A DNA stretch of 64,000 bases from Lachnospiraceae bacterium. Lineage in GTDB: Bacteria; Bacillota; Clostridia; Lachnospirales; Lachnospiraceae. The position numbers and the translations under genes were made by a program. The notes below the pieces were generated by a model. It did not search any database. It was not told the origin of the DNA and worked only from the letters and a program-made list of their open reading frames with translations. Shown here piece after piece: positions 51,568 to 60,728 of this stretch (position 1 is the first letter of the stretch; the number at the start of each line of letters is the position of its first letter). Location of the stretch: positions 186,001 through 250,000 of the forward strand of contig JAETOL010000003.1 of NCBI GenBank assembly GCA_021771755.1, read 5' to 3'.

Positions 51568-51720
51568 TTCGTAAAAATATTTTCATACGAATTATTTACG
51601 AATTACGCTGCTTCATGAGATGTAACGAGACATGACAAAATATAACGAAACAGGCGTTAGATACATAGAAAAAATCGTTGATATTTCACAAAAACGCCTG
51701 TTTACGGGAGGTATAGATAC
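51568..51720. other. prophage-host junction: probable attR region and hisH leader
   Basis: AATTCGTAAA (51566-51575) and TTTACGAATT (51595-51604) form a 10-base inverted repeat, with a further ATACGAATTA at 51585; these overlap the int stop and look like integrase-binding sites. A separate 11-base inverted repeat, AAACAGGCGTT (51648-51658) and AACGCCTGTTT (51693-51703), lies just before the GGGAGGT ribosome binding site of hisH. The exact crossover cannot be located without the left end. Confidence 0.5.
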
Positions 51721-52341
51721 ATGATAGCAATTATAGATTATGATGCAGGCAATATCCGCAGTGTGGAAAAAGCCTTTGCCCATTTGGGCGAACAAACAGT
51801 GGTTTCACGTGATCCAAAAGTGCTGATGGATGCGGATAAGGTGGTTCTTCCGGGAGTGGGAAGCTTCGGGGACGCCATGGGAAACCTTCATAAATACGGA
51901 CTTGTCCCGGTGATCCATGATATGGTAAATTCCGGGAAACCGTTTCTTGGAATCTGTCTGGGTCTGCAGCTTCTTTTTGAAAGCAGCGAGGAAACTCCGG
52001 GAGTCGAGGGACTTGGGATCCTGAAGGGCAGAATTTTAAGGATTCCCCCTGCACCTTCTTTAAAAATTCCCCATATGGGCTGGAATTCCCTTCATCTTCA
52101 GAATAACGGAAGACTTTTTCGGGATATTCCGGAGGATACTTATGTGTATTTTGTCCATTCTTATTATCTCCATGCGGAAGAGCCGGAAATTGTAAAAGCA
52201 GTAACGGACTACAGCACGGAAATTCATGCTTCGGTAGAGAAGGATAATGTATTTGCCTGCCAGTTCCATCCGGAAAAGAGCAGCCGGTACGGACTGAAGA
52301 TTCTGGAGAATTTTGCAAAGCTTGACAGGGAGGAAAGATAG
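51721..52341 (+). CDS. hisH: imidazole glycerol phosphate synthase, glutamine amidotransferase subunit
   Basis: A 206-residue class I glutamine amidotransferase with triad C79 (GICLGLQ), H183 and E185 (FHPEKSS), and the oxyanion stretch VLPGVGSFGDAM. It supplies ammonia to HisF in histidine synthesis (fifth step). GGGAGGT lies 7 bases before the ATG. It is the first host gene after the prophage, and hisF starts right after its stop. Confidence 0.97.
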   Translation: MIAIIDYDAGNIRSVEKAFAHLGEQTVVSRDPKVLMDADKVVLPGVGSFGDAMGNLHKYGLVPVIHDMVNSGKPFLGICLGLQLLFESSEETPGVEGLGILKGRILRIPPAPSLKIPHMGWNSLHLQNNGRLFRDIPEDTYVYFVHSYYLHAEEPEIVKAVTDYSTEIHASVEKDNVFACQFHPEKSSRYGLKILENFAKLDREER

Positions 52342-53100
52342 ATGTTTACAAAAAGAATCATTCCCTGCCTTGATGTGAACAAAGGCCGGGTTGTAAAAGG
52401 GGTAAACTTTGTAGATCTGAAGGATGCGGGAGATCCGGTGGAGATTGCCAGAGCCTATGATGCGGCCGGTGCAGACGAACTGGTTTTTCTGGACATCACA
52501 GCTTCCTGCGAGGAGAGGGATACCGTGGTGGATATGGTCCGTGCTGTGGCCTCCAGCGTGTTCATTCCCTTTACGGTAGGCGGAGGAATTCGTACCGTAG
52601 ACGATTTTAAAAGACTTCTCCGGGAGGGGGCAGACAAGATTTCTGTTAATTCAGCAGCGATCGACCGGCCGGAACTGATCTCTGAGGCGGCAGAAAAATT
52701 TGGAAGCCAGTGTGTGGTGGTTGCCATTGATGCCAGAAGAAGATCGGAAGGCGGATGGAATATTTATAAGCACGGGGGCCGCCTGGATACAGGCCTGGAT
52801 GCCATAGAGTGGGCAAAAAAAGCCGAGGCTCTGGGCGCAGGAGAAATCCTTCTTACCAGTATGGACTGTGACGGTACAAAGGCAGGCTATGATATGGAAC
52901 TGACCCGTGCGGTGGCAGATGCAGTTTCCATTCCGGTGATCGCATCCGGAGGCGCCGGAACTCTGGAGCATTTTTATGAGGCGCTTTCCGAAGGAGGCGC
53001 AGATGCAGCTCTGGCTGCGTCCTTATTTCATTACAAAGAACTGGAGATCAGCCAGGTGAAGGATTATCTGGCAGAAAAAGGAATCTCCGTACGAAGATAA
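52342..53100 (+). CDS. hisF: imidazole glycerol phosphate synthase, cyclase subunit
   Basis: A 252-residue (beta/alpha)8 barrel with catalytic D11 ([15 protein letters not shown]) and D130 (VVAIDARR), and the phosphate-binding loops FTVGGGIRT and ASGGAGT. It makes IGP and AICAR from PRFAR using ammonia from HisH. The start directly follows the hisH stop. No hisA lies between the two genes. Confidence 0.97.
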   Translation: MFTKRIIPCLDVNKGRVVKGVNFVDLKDAGDPVEIARAYDAAGADELVFLDITASCEERDTVVDMVRAVASSVFIPFTVGGGIRTVDDFKRLLREGADKISVNSAAIDRPELISEAAEKFGSQCVVVAIDARRRSEGGWNIYKHGGRLDTGLDAIEWAKKAEALGAGEILLTSMDCDGTKAGYDMELTRAVADAVSIPVIASGGAGTLEHFYEALSEGGADAALAASLFHYKELEISQVKDYLAEKGISVRR

Positions 53101-53112
53101 AGAGGTGAATTT

Positions 53113-53796
53113 ATGGCTCCGTTGTCAGGAGAATGGCTGGAAGCTCTCAGGGATGAATTTCATCAGCCATATTATACAAAATTATACAAAACGGTTATGC
53201 AGGAATATCAGACAAGAAAGATCTTTCCTCCTGCAGAGGATATGTTCAATGCCTTTCATTTTACACCCTTAAGTCAGGTGAAGGTTGTGATTCTGGGACA
53301 GGATCCCTATCATAATGACGGACAGGCACACGGATTATGCTTTTCTGTAAAAAAGGATGTGGATATTCCACCGTCTCTGGTAAATATTTATCAGGAACTT
53401 CATGATGATCTGGGATGCGAGATCCCGGACAATGGTTATCTGGAAAAATGGGCCCGTCAGGGTGTGCTTCTTTTGAACACGGTGCTGACCGTACGGGCGC
53501 ATCAGGCCAATTCCCATCGGGGAATCGGCTGGGAGCAGTTTACCGATGCGGCCATTCGTATTCTCAATGAACAGGATCGTCCCATCGTCTTTCTCTTGTG
53601 GGGACGTCCGGCCCAGATGAAAAAATCCATGCTGAATAATCCGAAGCATCTGATCCTGGAAGCACCGCACCCCAGTCCGCTGTCTGCTTACAGAGGATTT
53701 TTCGGGTGCAGACATTTCAGCAGGACAAATGAATTTCTGAAAGAAAACGGTCTGGAACCAGTAGACTGGCAGATCGAAAATAAAGGAACGGAATAA
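53113..53796 (+). CDS. ung: uracil-DNA glycosylase
   Basis: A 227-residue family 1 UDG. Motif VILGQDPYHNDGQAHGL holds the water-activating Asp; HPSPLSAYRGFFGCRHF is the minor-groove/His motif. It removes uracil from DNA in base excision repair. AGAGGTG precedes the ATG. It follows hisF by 12 bases and precedes the flippase gene by 2, so these genes probably share a transcript. Confidence 0.96.
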   Translation: MAPLSGEWLEALRDEFHQPYYTKLYKTVMQEYQTRKIFPPAEDMFNAFHFTPLSQVKVVILGQDPYHNDGQAHGLCFSVKKDVDIPPSLVNIYQELHDDLGCEIPDNGYLEKWARQGVLLLNTVLTVRAHQANSHRGIGWEQFTDAAIRILNEQDRPIVFLLWGRPAQMKKSMLNNPKHLILEAPHPSPLSAYRGFFGCRHFSRTNEFLKENGLEPVDWQIENKGTE

Positions 53797-53798
53797 CC

Positions 53799-55430
53799 AT
53801 GAGTAAAAATAATGACAATACACTTGTAAGGAATGCATCCTTCCTGATGGTAGCTGCACTGATTTCCAAGATCATTGGAATGTTGTATAAAAGTCCTCTT
53901 TCCACAACGCTTGGAAATAACAGCTATGCCATGTTCCAGTTCGCTCAGAACGTATATTTTATCCTTTTGATGATCGCCTCCTTCAGTATCCCGCAGGCAG
54001 TATCGAAGATCATGGCAGAAAAGATCACCTTCCGCAGATACCGGGATGCCCAGAAGGTATTCCACTGTGCACTTCTTTATGCAGTAGTGGCAGGCGGCGT
54101 CGTCTCTCTTTTCTGTGTATTTGGTGCAAAGATACTGGTTCCGGATTCGATGGAGGGGGCAAGGCTTGCGCTTCAGATGTTGGCTCCTACGATTTTTCTT
54201 TCCGGTATCCTTGGGGTATTCCGGGGATATTTTCAGGCATATCGCAATATGATGCCTACCTCTCTTTCCCAGATCATCGAACAGATCTTTGTGGCTGTGT
54301 TTGCTCTTGTGATGTCTTCTGTGATGATCAGTCATTTCAGCGGTGAAAGCGAAGCGGTCGTTCAGAAATGGGGAGCAGCAGGTGCCACGATGGGTACAGG
54401 CGCAGGCGTGACAGCAGCGCTTCTTTTTATGCTTCTGATCTATGGACTGAATCGGAAAAATATCAGAAAAAGACTGAACAGCGACAGAAGATCTGTAAAT
54501 GAAAGCACCTCTTCCGTAATGAAAAGTATTGTTCTTATCATTATGCCGATCGTGCTCAGCGCTTTTATCTATAATGTAAATGGATATATTAACAGCTATA
54601 TGTATTCCGGGATTATGGGAATGAAAGGAATGGATCCTGATCTGATCGGCAATCTGTATGCAGAGTATGGCTATTTTATGACGATCATCAACATTCCCCT
54701 GACATTGGCAAGCACAGCGCCGACCTCTATGATACCGGAGGTATCTGCTCATTATGCGAGAAAGGATATCCGGACGGCAAATCAGAAGATCGACAGGGCA
54801 ACCTGGATCAGTATGATCATTTCCATTCCGGCGGCTGTTGGTCTGGCTGTACTGGCAGGTCCGGTGATCCGTCTTCTCTTTCCGGGAACCAATGGAGAGG
54901 GTTCAATGCTTCTGATCCTGGGAGCCATTACGATCATCCTGAACGGAAACTCCAATATTTCCAACGGAGTCCTTCAGGGAATCGGAAAGCCGAAGATCCC
55001 GATGATCCATGCAGCAATAGCGCTGGTGGCGGATGTGATCGCCATGCTGCTTCTTCTGTATTTTACAGATCTGGGAATCTATACGATTGTAATCGCAATG
55101 ATCGTCTATGCAGTTGTCATGTGCCTTCTTAATGAAGCAGCCATGCGGAAATATATGCACCATGTAAATCCATGGAAAAATGCATATCTGAATCCGCTTC
55201 TGGCTTCTGTGCCCATGGCGCTGGTGGCAGGCGGTGTTTACTACGGACTGAATCTGACCCTTCCGGAGGGACGGATCTTTCTGGCAGTGGGACTGATGCT
55301 TGCGATTGGTCTTGGAGGTATGGTGTATCTTTTTGCTTATCTGTTTATCAGCAAACCGGATGAAGAAGAGCTGTCAGCGCTTCCGGGAGGAAGGATCCTG
55401 GCAAGGATCGCAGGAAAAATCCTCAGATAA
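53799..55430 (+). CDS. MOP-superfamily flippase (MurJ/SpoVB/YtgP type)
   Basis: A 543-residue integral membrane protein with about 14 predicted helices (for example FLMVAALISKIIGMLYKSPL at the start, ALVADVIAMLLLLYF and ALVAGGVYYGLNL near the end). The N-terminal SKIIGMLYKSPL and GNNSYAMFQFAQNVYFILL are typical of the SpoVB/YtgP group of lipid-linked sugar exporters, which includes lipid II flippases. It could be the cell-wall flippase or a sporulation paralogue; the sequence alone does not decide. Confidence 0.85.
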   Translation: MSKNNDNTLVRNASFLMVAALISKIIGMLYKSPLSTTLGNNSYAMFQFAQNVYFILLMIASFSIPQAVSKIMAEKITFRRYRDAQKVFHCALLYAVVAGGVVSLFCVFGAKILVPDSMEGARLALQMLAPTIFLSGILGVFRGYFQAYRNMMPTSLSQIIEQIFVAVFALVMSSVMISHFSGESEAVVQKWGAAGATMGTGAGVTAALLFMLLIYGLNRKNIRKRLNSDRRSVNESTSSVMKSIVLIIMPIVLSAFIYNVNGYINSYMYSGIMGMKGMDPDLIGNLYAEYGYFMTIINIPLTLASTAPTSMIPEVSAHYARKDIRTANQKIDRATWISMIISIPAAVGLAVLAGPVIRLLFPGTNGEGSMLLILGAITIILNGNSNISNGVLQGIGKPKIPMIHAAIALVADVIAMLLLLYFTDLGIYTIVIAMIVYAVVMCLLNEAAMRKYMHHVNPWKNAYLNPLLASVPMALVAGGVYYGLNLTLPEGRIFLAVGLMLAIGLGGMVYLFAYLFISKPDEEELSALPGGRILARIAGKILR

Positions 55431-55920
55431 GAATGTGTTCCAGCTTCAGGAGCTCTCTTTTTTTATCCAGACCTCCGGCATAGCCGGTAAGGCTGCCGCC
55501 GGAACCAAGAACCCTGTGACAGGGAACGAGAATAGAAATTTTATTATGCCCCACAGCACCGCCCACAGCCTGAGCGGACATGTGGGGTATTCCTTTTTGC
55601 AAAGCCAGAGAACGGGCCAGATCTCCGTAGGTTACAGTCTGTCCATAGGGAATATCACAGAGAAGCTTCCATACTTCTTTTTGAAACTCTGTTCCTGAGA
55701 AATGGAGGGGAACAGAAAAATCCGGTTCTTTTCCGGAAAAATAGATCCGGAGCCATTGCTCTGCCTGCTGAAAAACAGGCAGGGCTTTTTCTTTATGATC
55801 CGGATCAAGACCGAGACCGAAATATTTCTGTCCGCAGAACCAGAGCCCGGTAAGCCCTTTTTCATTCCCTGCCATGAGCATTTCTCCAAGTGGAGAGAGA
55901 AATTGATGTGTATATATCAT
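55423..55920 (-). CDS. ogt: methylated-DNA-protein cysteine methyltransferase
   Basis: A 165-residue O6-alkylguanine repair protein with active-site C134 in LVPCHRVLGSGG, the helix-turn-helix region YGQTVTYGDLARSLA and the AQAVGGAVGHN loop. It transfers alkyl groups from DNA to its own Cys. Start 55920 has AAGGAG 8 bases upstream on the minus strand; an upstream in-frame Met has no such signal. It is convergent with the flippase gene and overlaps its end by 8 bases. Confidence 0.93.
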   Translation of the reverse strand: MIYTHQFLSPLGEMLMAGNEKGLTGLWFCGQKYFGLGLDPDHKEKALPVFQQAEQWLRIYFSGKEPDFSVPLHFSGTEFQKEVWKLLCDIPYGQTVTYGDLARSLALQKGIPHMSAQAVGGAVGHNKISILVPCHRVLGSGGSLTGYAGGLDKKRELLKLEHILI

Positions 55921-56078
55921 GAAAATTCTCCTTTTGTGAAATATATACATATTTTATCATGGAAAAATGTTTGTGCAATATTTTTGACGGGAAGATTTTT
56001 GACAATTTACCAGTACCTGATCGATATTTTTTGTGCTATACTAAAAAACGAAATCGAGGAGTTCGGGAGAGGATTATT

Positions 56079-57425
56079 ATGGAAAAAAATTTAACGTCAG
56101 GCAGTGTGTTTAAGAACATTGTGTTCTTTTCCCTGCCTTATCTGCTGTCGTATTTTTTACAGACTCTGTATGGAATGGCAGATCTGTTTATTGTAGGACA
56201 GTTTAACGGGGTAGACAGTATTACTGCAGTTTCTGTGGGAAGTCAGGTTATGCACATGCTTACCGTGATGATCGTGGGACTTGCCATGGGATCTACCGTG
56301 ATCATCGGAAGAGCCATTGGAGCGGAAAAAAAGGAACAGGCCGCAGAGGCAATCGGAAATACCGTAGTGCTGTTTATGGCAGTGGCTGTGATTCTGACAC
56401 TGGGGCTTTTGCTGTCCGTGGATCCCATTGTCCGCATCATATCCACTCCGGAGGAAGCAGTAGCCGGAACCGTAAAATATCTTACTATCTGTTTTATGGG
56501 AATCCCCTTTATCACAGCCTATAATATTATCAGTTCAATTTTCAGAGGCATGGGAGACTCCAAAAGCCCGATGTATTTTATCGCAGTGGCCTGCGGAGTA
56601 AATATCCTTTTGGATTATATTTTCATTGGCGGGCTGCAGTTAGGTCCGGCAGGCGCCGCACTGGGAACTGTGCTGTCTCAGACGGTCAGTGTGTTTGTGT
56701 CAATGGCTGTAATACGCAGAAAAAAAACAGGGATTCGGATCCGAAAAAATGATTTCCGTCCACGGAGAGGAACGATGGGTCAGATCCTGAAGGTGGGAAT
56801 TCCGGTAGCGCTTCAGGATGGGTTTATTCAGATCGCGTTTATTGTGATCACAGTGATCGCCAACCGGAGGGGACTGAACGACGCGGCTGCAGTGGGAATT
56901 GTGGAAAAACTGATTGGAATTGTTTTTCTTGTGCCTTCTACGATGCTGTCTACAGTTTCTGCCCTGTCAGCTCAGAATATCGGGGCAGGAAAATCAGAGC
57001 GTGCAGTCCGGACATTAAAATATGCGGTCTGCATCACAGTGGGCTTTGGATTTGTGGTGGCTGTGATCACACAGTTTATTTCTGTTCAGGCAGTGGGATT
57101 TTTTACAGAGGATGCTGAGGTTGCCGTGCTTGGAGGACAGTATCTCCGTTCCTATATCTGGGATTGTATGCTGGCGGGTGTGCATTTCTGTTTCAGCGGC
57201 TATTTCTGTGCGCTTGGAATGGCAGGAATTTCATTTTTACATAATTCACTTTCTATTGTGTGTGTCCGTATTCCGGGGGCCTGGCTGGCATCCAGGTTCT
57301 TTCCGGATACACTGTATCCCATGGGGCTTGCAGCTCCGGCAGGTTCTCTGCTGTCAGGAGTGATCTGCATTGCAGCATTTTTGTATTTACAGAAACGCAG
57401 GAAAGGACGTGAGTCAGATGCATAA
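56079..57425 (+). CDS. MATE family efflux transporter
   Basis: A 448-residue multidrug/toxin extrusion-type transporter: SVFKNIVFFSLPYLLSYFLQ, then GMADLFIVGQFNGVDSITAV, QAAEAIGNTVVLFM and PVALQDGFIQIAFIVI. Twelve membrane helices are expected. It exports organic cations or similar compounds by ion antiport. ATG 56079 follows GGGAGAGG; an upstream in-frame ATG at 55959 would add 40 residues without a ribosome binding site. TGCTATACT at 56034-56042 is a possible extended -10 promoter. Confidence 0.92.
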   Translation: MEKNLTSGSVFKNIVFFSLPYLLSYFLQTLYGMADLFIVGQFNGVDSITAVSVGSQVMHMLTVMIVGLAMGSTVIIGRAIGAEKKEQAAEAIGNTVVLFMAVAVILTLGLLLSVDPIVRIISTPEEAVAGTVKYLTICFMGIPFITAYNIISSIFRGMGDSKSPMYFIAVACGVNILLDYIFIGGLQLGPAGAALGTVLSQTVSVFVSMAVIRRKKTGIRIRKNDFRPRRGTMGQILKVGIPVALQDGFIQIAFIVITVIANRRGLNDAAAVGIVEKLIGIVFLVPSTMLSTVSALSAQNIGAGKSERAVRTLKYAVCITVGFGFVVAVITQFISVQAVGFFTEDAEVAVLGGQYLRSYIWDCMLAGVHFCFSGYFCALGMAGISFLHNSLSIVCVRIPGAWLASRFFPDTLYPMGLAAPAGSLLSGVICIAAFLYLQKRRKGRESDA

Positions 57426-57846
57426 GGTATTTGGCAGAAAACAGGAAGGAACTTATTATGAGAGACCGGGGGCTTATCTGCTCCCCTTTGCCGGTGATAA
57501 GATGGCTGTGGTCCGTACACACAGAGGGCTTTTTCTTCTGGGCGGAGGGATCCAGGGAACAGAGAATGAACTGGAATGTGTGCGAAGAGAGTGCCTGGAG
57601 GAATGTGGGTATACATGCCGGATCGGAGAAATGCTGGCATCGGCTGAAGCATACAGCATTCATGATAAAAAAGGTCTTTTTCATCCCATCCAGCATTATT
57701 ATCCGGGAGAACTGCTCAAAAAGGTACAGGAACCTACAGAAAAGGATCACAGCCTTTTGTGGATGACTTATGAGCAGATCAAGGGAAATATGTTTTCGGA
57801 TATGCAGAACTGGGCTGTGGAGCTTGCGTGGAAAGAGAGGAAATAA
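57418..57846 (+). CDS. NUDIX hydrolase
   Basis: A 142-residue protein with a complete Nudix box (GGIQGTENELECVRRECLEE followed by CGY). It hydrolyses a nucleoside diphosphate linked to another moiety; the substrate is not evident. ATG 57418 overlaps the end of the MATE gene by 8 bases, indicating coupling. GAAAGGACG provides the ribosome binding site. Confidence 0.9.
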   Translation: MHKVFGRKQEGTYYERPGAYLLPFAGDKMAVVRTHRGLFLLGGGIQGTENELECVRRECLEECGYTCRIGEMLASAEAYSIHDKKGLFHPIQHYYPGELLKKVQEPTEKDHSLLWMTYEQIKGNMFSDMQNWAVELAWKERK

Positions 57847-57849
57847 GAG

Positions 57850-58476
57850 ATGGATATGAAAAAAAGAAGAGATATGCAGCTTGCGTATATATCAGACGAG
57901 GCGGTGTTTCAGGAGCAGCTGGTATGCCGCAGGATACTGCAGAAACTGAATTTTATGGACCGGTCTGATTTTGACGGTATTGCGGAGGTGGTAAAGGAAC
58001 TTCTGGGAAAATCAGAAAATGCATTTATTAATCCGCCGTTTTACTGTGATTACGGTAAACATATTGAAACAGGCAAAAATTTCTTTGCCAATTATAACTG
58101 CACGATTCTGGATGTAGCCAGAGTCAGGATCGGGGATAACTGTCAGTTTGCTCCAAATGTAGCCATATATACTGCAGGTCATCCGATCCATCCGGATACG
58201 CGGAATACTCTTTATGAATATGGAAAAGAGGTCACGATCGGCGATAATGTGTGGCTGGGGGGAAATGTAGTAGTCTGCCCGGGTGTACATATTGGCAGCA
58301 ATGTTGTGGTAGGAGCCGGAAGCGTAGTGACGAAGGATATCCCTGACTGGAGTGTAGCGGCAGGGAATCCCTGCAAGGTGATCCGGAAGATCACGGAAGA
58401 GGACAGAAAAAAACTCTTTCGCAGCGAGGAAATAGATGAGGAGGCCTGGGAGGATATTCTGTCCAGACAAAAATAA
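57850..58476 (+). CDS. maltose/galactoside O-acetyltransferase family protein
   Basis: A 208-residue left-handed beta-helix acetyltransferase of the LacA/Maa type: a helical N-terminal part (KKRRDMQLAYISDEAV), PPFYCDYGKHIETGKNFFAN, then YTAGHPIHPDTRN with the catalytic His, then hexapeptide repeats (IGDNVWLGGNVVVCPGVHIG) and the SVVTKDIPDWSVAAGNPCK end. It acetylates a sugar hydroxyl using acetyl-CoA. AGAGGAAATAAG precedes the ATG, 3 bases after the NUDIX gene. Confidence 0.9.
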   Translation: MDMKKRRDMQLAYISDEAVFQEQLVCRRILQKLNFMDRSDFDGIAEVVKELLGKSENAFINPPFYCDYGKHIETGKNFFANYNCTILDVARVRIGDNCQFAPNVAIYTAGHPIHPDTRNTLYEYGKEVTIGDNVWLGGNVVVCPGVHIGSNVVVGAGSVVTKDIPDWSVAAGNPCKVIRKITEEDRKKLFRSEEIDEEAWEDILSRQK

Positions 58477-58496
58477 AAAGAACAAGGAGAAGAAAA

Positions 58497-58913
58497 ATGA
58501 GCGCCAGACAAAATCATGCGATGGAATTACATGAGAAAGGATATAACTGTGCACAGGCAGTGGCATGCAGCTTCTGCAAAGATTTTGGAGTAGAGGAAGA
58601 GGAAATGTTCCGCATTGCGGAAGGCTTTGGCTTCGGTATGGGAATGATGGAGATGTGCGGCGCCCTTTCCGGTATGATGATGATCATGGGACTTGCCGGA
58701 AGTGTGGGAAATCCGGAAAAAGGCCCTATCACAAAAGGGAGAACCTATAAGACGGTAAAAAATCATGTGCTGAAATTTAAAGAAAAAAATGGTTCTTATT
58801 TATGTCGAGAGCTGAAAGGTGTGGATACAGGAGTGGTGCTCTGCTCCTGTCCTCAGTGCATCCGGGATGCAGTGGCTCTGACAGAAGAATATCTGAAGGA
58901 ATGGAAAAAATAA
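58497..58913 (+). CDS. C_GCAxxG_C_C family protein
   Basis: A 138-residue protein of the C_GCAxxG_C_C family: GYNCAQAVACSF near residue 20, MCGALSGMMMIMGL at mid-length and a CSCPQC cluster near the end. Conserved Cys and Gly suggest a redox or metal-binding membrane-associated role; no activity is established. ACAAGGAGAAG precedes the ATG. It ends shortly before a bidirectional terminator. Confidence 0.9.
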   Translation: MSARQNHAMELHEKGYNCAQAVACSFCKDFGVEEEEMFRIAEGFGFGMGMMEMCGALSGMMMIMGLAGSVGNPEKGPITKGRTYKTVKNHVLKFKEKNGSYLCRELKGVDTGVVLCSCPQCIRDAVALTEEYLKEWKK

Positions 58914-58930
58914 GCTCTGGAAACAGAAAA

Positions 58931-58970
58931 GGCGGGGGAAATCGATAAAACGGTTTCCCCCGTCTTTTCT
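58931..58970. terminator. bidirectional terminator
   Basis: GGCGGGGGAAA (58931-58941) pairs with TTTCCCCCGTC (58954-58964), with T-rich sequence on the right and A-rich on the left. It serves the plus-strand gene ending at 58913 and the minus-strand ABC gene ending at 58971. Confidence 0.85.
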
Positions 58971-60728
58971 TTACGGAGAGGTTTGTATAAACTGGCTGTT
59001 ATAAAGGGTATGGTAAAAACCGCCTTTTTTCATCAGCTGTTCATGGGTTCCCTGTTCTATGATGCTTCCGTCTTTCATGACCAGAATCTCATCTGCATTC
59101 CGGATCGTGGACAGACGATGCGCTACAATGAAACTGGTGCGTCCCTGCATCAGACGGTCAAAGGCTTCCTGTATCAGCATTTCTGTACGGGTATCGATAC
59201 TGGAGGTTGCTTCATCAAGAATGAGCATAGGAGGCAGACAGAGCATAACGCGGGTAATGCAGAGCAGCTGCTTTTGTCCCTGGCTCAGACTGCTTTCGCT
59301 GATCTTTGTGTCAAGTCCTTCCGGAAGACGCCGGATAAATTCCCAGCTGTGAGAAAGCTTTGCTGCCTGGATCACCTCATCATCCGAAGCATCCGGTTTC
59401 CCTATGATAATGTTTTCGCGGACCGTTCCTGCCTTGATCCAGGTATCCTGAAGTACCATTCCGTAGCTTTTTCTTAAAGAATGGCGGGAGAGACTGGAAA
59501 TTTCCTTTCCATCTACAGAGATTGTACCGGAATCCACATCATAAAACCGCATCAGAAGATTGATAAAGGTTGTTTTTCCACATCCGGTAGGACCCACAAT
59601 GGCAATCCTTTTTCCTGGCGCGGCCTGCAGACAGAAGTTTTCGATCAGAGGCCTGTCGGGTACATAACGGAAGGATACCTGATCAAGCTCCACATTTCCT
59701 TTTACATCTGTGAGAAGCTCTGTTCCATCCGGGCTCTCCGGCTTCTCTTCCAAAAGTGCGAAGATCCTGGACGCGCAGGCAAGGGCATTCTGCAGCTCAG
59801 TCACAACGGAACTGATATCGTTAAAAGGTTTCATATACTGATTGGCGTATGCCAGCATGACGGAAAGTCCGCCTACAGTCAGTCCTCCGCCCGGAATCAG
59901 AAATGCACCGACAAGAGCAACGGCAGCATAAATGATATTGTTGACAAAACGGGTGCAGGGGTTGGTCAGGCTGCTGTAAAAAACTGCCTTCAGACTGGTG
60001 CTCTGCAGTTCTTCATTGATCTGGCGGAAACGCTGAGAAGCTTTGTTTTCATAACCAAAGGCCTGGACAATTTTCTGATTTCCTATCATTTCTTCAATGA
60101 GGGAAGTCTGGCGTCCCCTGGCATCACTTTGCTTTTGGAACATCTGGAAGGTGTGAGTGGAAATAAATTTTGCCACAAAAAAGCTTAACGGTGTCAGCAC
60201 AATGACCAGGACCGTGATCAGCACATTTTTGGAAAGCATAAATACCAGAGTTCCGATAATGGTGACAATGCCGGAAAACAGTTGTGTAAAGCCCAGAAGC
60301 AGTCCGTCCGAAAGAATATCTGCATCTGCGATCACACGGCTGATGATATCGCCGGTACTCTGGGTATCCAGCCAGGAAAGCGGCAGATGCTGAATATGAC
60401 GGATCGCCTTTGCGCGGATATCCCGGACGGTATAAAAGGTCATCCGGTTATTGATCAGGTTCATGATCCAGGAGGCGCATCCGGAAATGAGGACCAGGAT
60501 CAGGATCTGACGGAGATAGCCCCACATACGGGGAAAGTTCACCTGTCCGGTACCGATGATCTCGTCGATCGCGTGTCCAAACAGAACCGGAACATACAGC
60601 TGGAGCAGTACAGATGCAGAAGCCAGCAGGATGCTCAGGATCAGGAGAAAACGATACCGTCCGATAAAGCGAAGTACTTTTTTTAAGACGGTCATACTGC
60701 TTCCGGTGTTTGTTTCTGAGTTTTTCAT
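58971..60728 (-). CDS. ABC exporter half-transporter (catalytic-site subunit)
   Basis: A 585-residue half transporter: six-helix membrane domain, then an ATPase domain with Walker A GPTGCGKTT, signature LSQGQKQLL and Walker B LILDEATSSID with the catalytic Glu. The signature deviates from LSGGQ, while the partner has LSGGQ but lacks the Glu. That is the asymmetry of heterodimeric exporters such as BmrCD or TM287/288. The start overlaps the upstream partner's stop by 4 bases. Substrate unknown. Confidence 0.93.
   Translation of the reverse strand: MKNSETNTGSSMTVLKKVLRFIGRYRFLLILSILLASASVLLQLYVPVLFGHAIDEIIGTGQVNFPRMWGYLRQILILVLISGCASWIMNLINNRMTFYTVRDIRAKAIRHIQHLPLSWLDTQSTGDIISRVIADADILSDGLLLGFTQLFSGIVTIIGTLVFMLSKNVLITVLVIVLTPLSFFVAKFISTHTFQMFQKQSDARGRQTSLIEEMIGNQKIVQAFGYENKASQRFRQINEELQSTSLKAVFYSSLTNPCTRFVNNIIYAAVALVGAFLIPGGGLTVGGLSVMLAYANQYMKPFNDISSVVTELQNALACASRIFALLEEKPESPDGTELLTDVKGNVELDQVSFRYVPDRPLIENFCLQAAPGKRIAIVGPTGCGKTTFINLLMRFYDVDSGTISVDGKEISSLSRHSLRKSYGMVLQDTWIKAGTVRENIIIGKPDASDDEVIQAAKLSHSWEFIRRLPEGLDTKISESSLSQGQKQLLCITRVMLCLPPMLILDEATSSIDTRTEMLIQEAFDRLMQGRTSFIVAHRLSTIRNADEILVMKDGSIIEQGTHEQLMKKGGFYHTLYNSQFIQTSP

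Larger units (their letters stand above)
1..51650. mobile_element. HK97-type siphophage prophage (left end outside window)
   Basis: One continuous phage gene order runs from the window edge to the integrase at 51567: replication, recombination nucleases, terminase, portal, protease/capsid, tail tube, chaperone, tape measure, hub, baseplate, tip, holin, excisionase, integrase. Almost every gene is on the plus strand and most are a few bases apart or overlap. Host housekeeping genes start at 51721. The right boundary is given as the end of the integrase region because the attachment core cannot be fixed without the left end. No CI-type repressor is recognisable in the visible part, so the lysogeny switch may lie to the left of the window. 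Confidence 0.95.

Noticed and set aside
51648-51703. Inverted repeat before hisH as the attachment core itself
   Set aside because: Arms are 34 bases apart, much more than the roughly 7-base overlap between core sites of tyrosine integrases; it may be an attenuator or an old terminator.
53688-54752. 354-codon open frame on the minus strand
   Set aside because: It is antisense to the end of ung and most of the flippase gene, is rich in His/Arg/Cys as expected of a shadow frame, and matches no family.
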